From Eubacterium limosum (GTDB taxonomy: Bacteria > Bacillota > Clostridia > Eubacteriales > Eubacteriaceae): DNA of 6,621 nucleotides. Position numbers and translations under genes: made by a program. The notes under the pieces are model-generated. The model saw only the letters and a list, made by a program, of their open reading frames with translations, ran no database searches and was not told the DNA's origin. The first letter of the stretch is position 1, and each line of letters begins with the position of its first letter. Below are positions 1 through 4,300 of this stretch, piece by piece. The DNA is taken from assembly GCA_959020865.1 (NCBI GenBank), contig CAUEUD010000196.1, positions 1-6,621 of the forward strand, read 5' to 3'.

Positions 1-2
1 AA

Positions 3-110
3 CAAGAAAGGGATGAGATGGTAAAAGAAATAATTGAAATAGCATCTAAAATTCCTGTCGTATGTGGAAAAAATTTTGAAATCCGTATAGGATCTAAGCA
101 TATTTTTTAG
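3..110 (+). CDS. C-terminal end of an unrecognised protein (5' end outside window)
   Basis: An open frame enters from the left edge and gives 35 residues before a TAG stop. It reads as a helical stretch rich in E, I and K (VKEIIEIASKI) followed by a short strand-like tail ending SKHIF. I do not recognise the family, and too little is present to assign a function. Codon use is strongly A/T-ending, unlike the G/C-ending codons in the genes from position 347 onward. The same frame stays open after the TAG for another 29 codons, up to a second TAG at 198-200. The gene may therefore have been longer and now be shortened by an amber codon, or the run may be chance in A+T-rich DNA. The hairpin at 254-298 is a suitable terminator for it. 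Being a real coding end is likely but not certain. Confidence 0.45.
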   Translation, partial: QERDEMVKEIIEIASKIPVVCGKNFEIRIGSKHIF

Positions 111-253
111 ATAATTAAATCTTTATACCAATTTGATACTAAAAATATAGAAGATATGCAGTATATCGACCAGATGGGAAATAATAAATACAAAATATAG
201 TGAAATTTTAATTGGGCTATTGAGTGGGAATAGACAATAAGAAACTTTAGAGT
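111..253 (+). other. A+T-rich stretch without a supported gene
   Basis: Apart from the frame that continues after the TAG at 108-110 up to a TAG at 198-200 (29 codons, rich in K, N, I, D and Y), I see no start with a ribosome site, no promoter and no repeat. Its composition is clearly more A+T-rich than the window to the right. Confidence 0.4.
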
Positions 254-298
254 AAAACAAATCTTCAAGAATCCACGGTTCTTGGAGATTTGTTTTTT
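254..298 (+). terminator. Strong intrinsic terminator between convergent genes
   Basis: An 18-bp stem pairs 254-271 with 279-296 around a 7-base loop, and the right arm runs into TTTTTT (293-298). The only non-Watson-Crick pair, T265 with G285, is a G-U wobble in plus-strand RNA but an A-C mismatch in minus-strand RNA. The main sense is therefore plus, closing the gene that enters from the left. The minus strand also has a short T run (TTTT) after the stem, so the hairpin may also stop the convergent lipoprotein transcript, whose stop codon is about 50 bases away. Confidence 0.85.
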
Positions 299-346
299 AA
301 GTTAACGGCAAAAACTTAATTGACCTTTTCCGCTTTATCTCACACG

Positions 347-1621
347 CTACCAATAATCCCTAAACCCCTCATCCCTCTGCTCCCGAACCCGCGGAAAATA
401 AACCGGAATATCCTCTTTATTTCCAGCGGTTATGGCATTGGAAACATATTGAAACCCGCCGTCTTCCAGGGGACGGACGGTAAGCTTATGGGTGAAAAGT
501 GCATCGGTTTCTTTTTCCGGGCAGATGGCGTCTACGGTCAGGGTGATGGTGCCGTCGCTGTTTTCCTGGCTGGCGATGACGTTGGGGTACAAGGTGGGAT
601 TGGGGTAGGTATTGGTGCCTTTATATTCCTGCCAGGGATAGGCGTTGCGGTCTTCATCGTAGGAGGCCGCCTTTTTCAGTTGGGGGACGGTCATGTTGAA
701 AAAGGGCAGGATAACAGCCTCAAATTCGCTGCTGGGGATATAGAAGTTATCGCTCTGCTCGTCAAAGGGATAATCCTTTGGGCTGAGATAGCTGCCGGTG
801 CCAAGCTTTTTCAGATATTCCAGCAGGTCATTGAAATTGAGGCTGCCAAAATCCGGCTCACTCCAATCGCTGATCAACAGGTTGTTGCCCTTATAGCCCA
901 CTGGAGCGATATAGGCGAGGCTGTACTGAAGCAGTGCGCTGGGGACTGGCTTGATGCGCAGCAGCTGGTAGCGGCCCATTTTTTCAAATACATGGGGAGC
1001 GGCGCAGCCGGTGGTGCGGGTGTACATAAAATTGCCGTCTTCGGTATACAGCCAGCTGTCGATGCTTGTTTTCTGAAAATCCTTTACCTTTGGCCTGCCC
1101 GCAGTGTCCCACTCCAGATTGGCGTAAGCGAAATACCGTTTGCCGCTGTGATAAGAGAACAGATAGTAATAAAAGCCGCCGTATTCTGAGAGGGCAATGG
1201 CTTCGAGCTCTGCGTCCTGCTGGGCGGAGACATTGTTCCAGAAATCTGAGAAGGGCTCTGGATTGAGCAGGGTGGAGGTTTCATCGCCGTTTTCGTTAAT
1301 GACGGAGATCCCTTCTTTTAGAAGTGCGGCTTTAATCTTTTCCAGATCGGTATCGCTCACGCTTGACTGCTCATAGCTGAGCTCAGGCTTTTCCTTTTTT
1401 GCGGCGTGATACTGGCTTTGGTAGAGGTCTGCGATTTCGAGACAGCGTTTTTCGATTTTTCCGGAGATTTCATCATCCAGCTTTTCCGCGCCCAAAAGTC
1501 TGAAATCCGGGCTTGAACGTGTTTCGGACGGATTGTACTGTGGCGTAATGTTCTGCGCTGAGCAGCCGGATAGCAGGAAAACAAGACAGAAAAATATGGA
1601 GAGAATTTTTAACTTTTTCAA
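347..1621 (-). CDS. Secreted lipoprotein of unknown function, predicted BlaI target
   Basis: A 424-residue protein of unknown function. It starts with a lipoprotein signal peptide: positive MKKLK, a hydrophobic core to about residue 17, then lipobox LSGC with the acylated cysteine at C20. The mature protein should be anchored on the outer face of the membrane. Residues 21-130 are charged and probably helical. Residues 140-240 are rich in aromatic residues (YGGFYYYLFSY near 147-157) and look like a beta-rich globular domain. Residues 285-345 hold a conserved-looking DYPFDEQSDNFYIPSSEFE block. Residues 357-400 alternate polar and hydrophobic residues as in a beta-sheet domain. I see no beta-lactamase or penicillin-binding motif (no SxxK plus KTG pair) and no HExxH. 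The start is TTG at 1621, chosen because AAGGAGG (1628-1634) lies 6 bases upstream and no ATG fits the signal peptide. The promoter carries two BlaI-type operators, so expression should depend on the adjacent blaI-blaR1 pair. The stop is TAG. Confidence 0.9.
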   Translation of the reverse strand: MKKLKILSIFFCLVFLLSGCSAQNITPQYNPSETRSSPDFRLLGAEKLDDEISGKIEKRCLEIADLYQSQYHAAKKEKPELSYEQSSVSDTDLEKIKAALLKEGISVINENGDETSTLLNPEPFSDFWNNVSAQQDAELEAIALSEYGGFYYYLFSYHSGKRYFAYANLEWDTAGRPKVKDFQKTSIDSWLYTEDGNFMYTRTTGCAAPHVFEKMGRYQLLRIKPVPSALLQYSLAYIAPVGYKGNNLLISDWSEPDFGSLNFNDLLEYLKKLGTGSYLSPKDYPFDEQSDNFYIPSSEFEAVILPFFNMTVPQLKKAASYDEDRNAYPWQEYKGTNTYPNPTLYPNVIASQENSDGTITLTVDAICPEKETDALFTHKLTVRPLEDGGFQYVSNAITAGNKEDIPVYFPRVREQRDEGFRDYW

Positions 1622-1627
1622 AGGGTG

Positions 1628-1634
1628 CCTCCTT
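1628..1634 (-). promoter_or_regulatory. Ribosome binding site fixing a TTG start for the lipoprotein
   Basis: Minus-strand AAGGAGG, a near-perfect Shine-Dalgarno sequence, ends 6 bases before the TTG codon at 1621-1619. The TTG is followed at once by the lysines of the signal peptide. This supports a non-ATG start and places the second BlaI palindrome in the untranslated leader, almost touching the ribosome site. Confidence 0.85.
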
Positions 1635-1636
1635 AA

Positions 1637-1652
1637 TCTTACATATGTAAGA
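1637..1652. promoter_or_regulatory. BlaI operator, proximal (in lipoprotein leader)
   Basis: A perfect 16-bp palindrome, TCTTACATATGTAAGA, centred between 1644 and 1645. Its core TTACA-N2-TGTAA matches the TACA/TGTA half-sites known for BlaI/MecI repressors. It lies at about +8 to +23 of the predicted lipoprotein transcript, where a bound repressor would block elongation or promoter clearance. The helical spacing to the distal site is 31 bp centre to centre, about three turns, so two BlaI dimers would sit on the same face of the DNA. Confidence 0.85.
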
Positions 1653-1665
1653 ATTTTACAGACAA

Positions 1666-1694
1666 ATTATTACATATGTAAGATTAAAAGTCAA
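1666..1694 (-). promoter_or_regulatory. Promoter of the lipoprotein gene
   Basis: On the minus strand, TTGACT (1694-1689) is followed after 17 bases by AATAAT (1671-1666). Each hexamer matches the sigma-A consensus at five of six positions, at the ideal spacing. Transcription should begin near 1658-1660, giving a leader of about 38 bases. The distal BlaI operator fills the spacer and touches the -10 box, and the proximal operator lies just downstream. This is a typical layout for tight repression. Confidence 0.8.
1670..1681. promoter_or_regulatory. BlaI operator, distal (between -35 and -10)
   Basis: A perfect 12-bp palindrome, TTACATATGTAA, with the same core as the proximal site. The flanks make the pair a larger dyad: the 18-mer TTAATCTTACATATGTAA at 1633-1650 recurs exactly, inverted, at 1670-1687. 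A repressor bound here would directly cover the spacer and the -10 box of the lipoprotein promoter. Confidence 0.85.
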
Positions 1695-1705
1695 GTCATG
1701 TTTTC

Positions 1706-1738
1706 AAAAAAGAGGCGCAGCCCGAGACTGCGCCTTTT
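1706..1738 (-). terminator. Intrinsic terminator, likely ends the blaI-blaR1 transcript
   Basis: An 8-bp G+C-rich stem (AGGCGCAG 1713-1720 with CTGCGCCT 1728-1735) closes a 7-base loop. In minus-strand RNA it is followed by C and then TTTTTT (1711-1706). It sits upstream of the lipoprotein promoter and would insulate that gene from read-through out of blaR1. Because a TTTT run also follows on the plus strand (1735-1738), it may act in both directions. A second copy of the left arm at 1761-1768 could pair with 1728-1735 instead and open the hairpin. Confidence 0.75.
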
Positions 1739-1760
1739 ATCCAGATAAGCAAAAAGGTCC

Positions 1761-1886
1761 AGGCGCAGCAGATAACGGCCAGGAGTCGTGCCGCGCGACT
1801 GGAACAGCCGGACACTGGCGAGATCTGGTGTCCACTTTGGTGAAGGAGTTATCCCTGCGGAGGCATTGCCCGCAGGACGCTTTTTT
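1761..1886 (+). ncRNA. Candidate structured RNA with switch-like terminator
   Basis: No protein gene occupies this stretch, but it folds well on paper as plus-strand RNA. A closing stem joins CGCAG (1764-1768) to CTGCG (1855-1859) and GATAAC (1771-1776) to GTTATC (1848-1853). Inside are two hairpins: 1784-1790 with 1794-1800 (7 bp) and 1810-1818 with 1825-1833 (9 bp). Sense is inferred from wobbles: hairpin one needs one G-U pair and hairpin two needs two on the plus strand, and these become A-C mismatches on the minus strand. The right half of the closing stem is also the left arm of a terminator-like hairpin (1854-1860 with 1870-1876, then TTTTTT at 1881-1886), so the two folds exclude each other, as in riboswitches. 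It does not match any riboswitch consensus I can recall. No convincing promoter and no downstream plus-strand gene are visible. Confidence 0.4.
1854..1886 (+). terminator. Terminator-like hairpin sharing bases with the RNA's closing stem
   Basis: CCTGCGG (1854-1860) pairs with CCGCAGG (1870-1876), with an extra GGC/GCC pairing possible inside the loop. A TTTTTT run begins four bases after the stem, which is slightly far for a strong terminator. The minus strand has no T run at the matching place, so the sense is plus. Confidence 0.5.
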
Positions 1887-1932
1887 CTTCCTTAGGTAAA
1901 AGGCTTCGTCTCTCAGATTTTTTGATATGCCT

Positions 1933-1965
1933 GAGCGGCCATTCTTAAAATGACCGCTCCTTTTT
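1933..1965 (+). terminator. Hairpin with T tract abutting the blaR1 stop codon
   Basis: GAGCGGCCATT (1933-1943) pairs with AATGACCGCTC (1949-1959) apart from one mismatch, with a 5-base loop, then C and TTTTT (1961-1965). As a plus-strand terminator it would stop transcription before it runs antisense into blaR1; its T tract overlaps the blaR1 stop codon. The one imperfect pair is a G-U wobble on the minus strand, where no T run follows. There it may instead protect or process the blaR1 mRNA 3' end. Confidence 0.55.
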
Positions 1966-3730
1966 ATTGAAGAATACCCATATCCTGCAGGATTGAAAGG
2001 GTCATCTGTGCTGCTGCGGGGCCGGTGGCGTTGGTGCTGTCCTGGAGGTTGGTGGCAAAATAGTAGGTGTTATCTGGGGTTTCGACGTAGCCGACAAACC
2101 AGCCGCTGACATTCTGGCCGTTTACCTTTCCAGAGCCTGTTTTGCCGTATAAACGGCAGTCTGGGCTGTCTGAGAGAAGCAGAGCGTTTTTTACGGCTTC
2201 AATATTTTGGGTTGAGAAGCCCCAAGCATTCTCACGGAGCTTTCTTAGCAGCTCTATCTGCTCCAGGGGCGATATTTTGAGGGTGGACGCGTTCCAGTAG
2301 TCCTCTGTGGAGCGGCCGACCTCTGCGTTTCCATAGCCAATGGACTGGTAAAACTGACTCAGCTCGCTGATGCCGGACTGCGCGTCCAGCCGCTTAAAAT
2401 ACCAGTTGACGGAATGGCGCATGGCGTTTGCCAGATTCTGATCCTGATTCCACGCTTCAAAGGGGTATGGCTGCTGGTCCCAGTCCATCATGCTGGAGTC
2501 TGGTGTGATAACGCCCCGCTCCAGGGCGTTGAGGGCGCTGTAGATCTTAAAAGTGGAAAAAGGGGAGGAGCGTTCGGTTGTTTTTTCGGGGTGCCATGCC
2601 TGATAACGGTCATGGCTCTGGTCATAGAGGACAAAGCAGCCTGACGTACTGCCAAAATAGGCGTCTAAATTTTCAGCGGTCAGGGTGATGTCCCCGGGCA
2701 GCGTATAATGGTCGGAACCGGAGGCAAAGGCGGACATGAGCGGTACCTGGCCCAGCGCGATGAGGACTGTGAGCAGACACACCAAGATGCTTTGCCATCG
2801 CTTTTTAGGGGGTCCTTTCTCGTATCGGGAGATCGCCAGTATCCGTTCCTGGAGCTGCTTTTTTGTTCCTCCGGCGCTGCTCGCAGTGTTGAAAGCGCTA
2901 AGGGAGCTGCCGGCGAAATTGAGCAGGGTATAGCCATAATTCAGGCGTTCTTTTTCGCTGGGAAGTCTCGCTAGGACAGAATCGTCACAGAAAAGCTCAC
3001 GATCACTGCGCAGCCGGGAAAAGGCGTGCCAGACAAGAGGGTTAAACCAGTAAACGGCCCGCAGCGCGCACATCAGATGGTTTAGAAAAATGTCTTTGTT
3101 TTTGATATGGCACAGCTCGTGAAGCAGAATGTTCTTTACTTCCGCGAGAGTCAGCTGCTGTGTGGTGCTTTCGGGCAGGACAATATAATGGGTGAACAGC
3201 CCAAAGGTCAGCGGACCTTTTATCCCGCGGGACTGGCGGAGTTTTACTCTGCCGTGGCAGGGAATGACAGACTGACATTCCTTTAATGCAAGAGAAAGCG
3301 CTGGATCAGGCTGAAGAAAGCGCTTTTTCAGCCAGTGCAGCCGAAGGGCGCCGGCCAGGCAGACCATGGCGGAGAGTAGGGCGCCGCATCCCCAGATTGC
3401 TGTGGCCCAGGCGGTAAGCCGGCCGGTATCAGCACGGCTGACAGACTGGGAAAAATCCTGCATCCATCCAGAGCCCCCGGACAGTGTGGCGGTACCGCCC
3501 GCTGTGGCGGCTGCGGCGCTCTGACCAGGCATTGGAAAGCTGGAAAAACCAACGGCTTTAAATAAAGAATCGGGCAGGAGCACAACGCAAAGGGAGATTA
3601 ACAGGACGAACCAGATGTAATAATGGTACCTGCGGGTCAGCCTGTCGCCGAGGAGCTTTTTGATACCGGAAATGACGCAGATGAGCAGCCCGCAGAAGAT
3701 ATTGCCGGCTAAAAAACGGATAAGAAACAT
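1964..3730 (-). CDS. blaR1: BlaR1-type beta-lactam sensor and transmembrane zinc protease (M56)
   Basis: A 588-residue membrane protein, close in length to staphylococcal BlaR1. Hydrophobic segments lie near residues 3-22, 36-54, 106-128 and 314-334, the four-helix BlaR1 plan. The cytoplasmic M56 protease domain has zinc motif HELCH at 204-208 and the ExxxD ligand motif at E245-D249. The extracellular sensor, about 340-588, resembles penicillin-binding proteins and class D beta-lactamases, with STFK (S392, K395), SVN (440-442), KTGSG (530-534) and WFVGY (544-548). In the known family, a beta-lactam acylates the serine, the signal crosses the membrane, and the protease activity leads to loss of the BlaI repressor. 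No key residue is missing, so the sensor should work. ATG at 3730 follows the blaI stop by nine bases, and the TGAGG around that stop can serve as ribosome site, so the two genes are translationally close. The stop is TAA. Confidence 0.96.
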   Translation of the reverse strand: MFLIRFLAGNIFCGLLICVISGIKKLLGDRLTRRYHYYIWFVLLISLCVVLLPDSLFKAVGFSSFPMPGQSAAAATAGGTATLSGGSGWMQDFSQSVSRADTGRLTAWATAIWGCGALLSAMVCLAGALRLHWLKKRFLQPDPALSLALKECQSVIPCHGRVKLRQSRGIKGPLTFGLFTHYIVLPESTTQQLTLAEVKNILLHELCHIKNKDIFLNHLMCALRAVYWFNPLVWHAFSRLRSDRELFCDDSVLARLPSEKERLNYGYTLLNFAGSSLSAFNTASSAGGTKKQLQERILAISRYEKGPPKKRWQSILVCLLTVLIALGQVPLMSAFASGSDHYTLPGDITLTAENLDAYFGSTSGCFVLYDQSHDRYQAWHPEKTTERSSPFSTFKIYSALNALERGVITPDSSMMDWDQQPYPFEAWNQDQNLANAMRHSVNWYFKRLDAQSGISELSQFYQSIGYGNAEVGRSTEDYWNASTLKISPLEQIELLRKLRENAWGFSTQNIEAVKNALLLSDSPDCRLYGKTGSGKVNGQNVSGWFVGYVETPDNTYYFATNLQDSTNATGPAAAQMTLSILQDMGILQ

Positions 3731-3739
3731 GCTGCTGCC

Positions 3740-4120
3740 TCAGCCCTTTGCCTTTTGGTCTAAAATGGACCGGAGGCTGTCAATGTCCTCCTGGGACAAA
3801 TCGTTCTGGGAAAGATAGCTGACAACCATCTGGTCCAGGGCGCCGTTAAAAAATTTGTTCAGAAAAGCGTGGCTCTCGTGGGAAATGTAGTCCTCCTTTG
3901 GGATGAGTGGGGAATAGACATATACCCGGCCCTCCTTTTCGTGGGTGACAGCGCCTTTTTTTTCGAGGCGGATGAGCATGGTCTGGATGGTTTTGGGGCT
4001 CCAGTCGCTTGTAGCACTGAGCAGACCGACGATCTCGTTGGTGTTGATGGGCGCTTTATCCCAGATGATCTGCATCACCTCGAACTCGGCTTCGGATATT
4101 TGGGGAAGTTTTTCGTTCAT
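3740..4120 (-). CDS. blaI: BlaI/MecI-family transcriptional repressor
   Basis: A 126-residue winged-helix repressor. Residues 1-72 form the DNA-binding domain: ISEAEFEVMQIIW at 8-20, the recognition region WSPKTIQTMLIRLEKKG at 40-56, and the wing around EKEGRVYVYSPL. Residues 75-122 form the helical dimerisation part, ending in DLSQEDIDSLRSIL. From memory it aligns with S. aureus MecI without gaps, including DWSPKTI and DLSQ. The position of the MecI cleavage bond (N101-F102) is S101-Y102 here. It should bind as a dimer to TTACA-N2-TGTAA palindromes, repressing its own operon and the lipoprotein gene until BlaR1 is triggered. ATG at 4120 has AGGAGG (4127-4132) six bases upstream. It is first in the operon with blaR1. 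Confidence 0.96.
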   Translation of the reverse strand: MNEKLPQISEAEFEVMQIIWDKAPINTNEIVGLLSATSDWSPKTIQTMLIRLEKKGAVTHEKEGRVYVYSPLIPKEDYISHESHAFLNKFFNGALDQMVVSYLSQNDLSQEDIDSLRSILDQKAKG

Positions 4121-4136
4121 TCTAGTCCTCCTGATC

Positions 4137-4148
4137 TTACAAGTGTAA
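4137..4148. promoter_or_regulatory. BlaI operator of the blaI-blaR1 operon
   Basis: TTACAAGTGTAA has the same TTACA-N2-TGTAA half-sites and spacing as the two lipoprotein operators; only the central dinucleotide breaks the symmetry. It lies at about +2 to +13 of the predicted blaI transcript, just upstream of the AGGAGG. This predicts autorepression. Only one site is visible here, against two at the lipoprotein gene. Confidence 0.82.
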
Positions 4149-4156
4149 TCAAGATG

Positions 4157-4185
4157 ATTATAGCCTTTCTTCGTTTTAGTGTCAA
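4157..4185 (-). promoter_or_regulatory. Consensus promoter of blaI-blaR1
   Basis: On the minus strand, TTGACA (4185-4180), a 17-base spacer and TATAAT (4162-4157) give a perfect sigma-A promoter. Transcription should start near 4150, leaving a leader of about 30 bases. Such a strong promoter in front of a repressor gene fits tight autoregulation through the operator immediately downstream. Confidence 0.9.
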
Positions 4186-4287
4186 CGAGGCGGTTTCAGA
4201 CAGGCGATTAGTAATAGCTGTATGTATGATTGTTTTACGCGGTAGAAACAATATGAAAATGGGTATAAACAAGAAAAAGTTGAAAAT

Positions 4288-4293
4288 AAGGAG
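4288..4293 (+). promoter_or_regulatory. Ribosome binding site fixing the YdcF-like start
   Basis: AAGGAG lies seven bases before ATG 4301. The in-frame ATGs further upstream (4253, 4259 and beyond, running antisense through blaI) have no comparable site. The start at 4301 also places a hydrophobic segment at the N-terminus, as usual for this family. I found no convincing promoter between 4150 and 4288. Confidence 0.75.
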
Positions 4294-4300
4294 AAATACA

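Noticed and set aside
108..110. Pyrrolysine (amber) decoding at the first TAG
   Set aside because: The lipoprotein gene (347-349) and the dehydrogenase (6548-6550) also end in TAG, with nothing protein-like after them. No pyrrolysine genes or methylamine methyltransferase context are visible.
320..1189. Long open frame of 289 codons on the plus strand, opposite the lipoprotein gene
   Set aside because: It has no ribosome site and low-complexity G/A/V/I-rich content. It lies antisense to a gene with a clear signal peptide, Shine-Dalgarno and promoter, so it is a coding shadow.
1779..1795. Resemblance of GCCAGGAGTCGTGCC to the B12-box of cobalamin riboswitches
   Set aside because: The match is partial, and the box would lie at the 5' side of the element instead of the 3' side. 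The other conserved cobalamin-riboswitch segments are not found on either strand.
1740..1960. tRNA, SRP RNA, 6S RNA or known riboswitch in the gap before blaR1
   Set aside because: I found no T-loop, no SRP GGAA-loop helix, no 6S-like long bulged hairpin, and no TPP, FMN, SAM, ZTP or cobalamin core. The region is listed only as a candidate of unknown class.
2680..3585. Several 65-88 codon frames on both strands across blaR1
   Set aside because: All lie inside blaR1, which has complete motifs throughout its length. They have biased residue content and no ribosome sites.
3869..4300. N-terminal extension of the YdcF-like frame to position 3869
   Set aside because: The extension is antisense to blaI and its promoter, has no ribosome site, and would put non-family sequence before the first membrane segment. 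The start at 4301 with AAGGAG is better.
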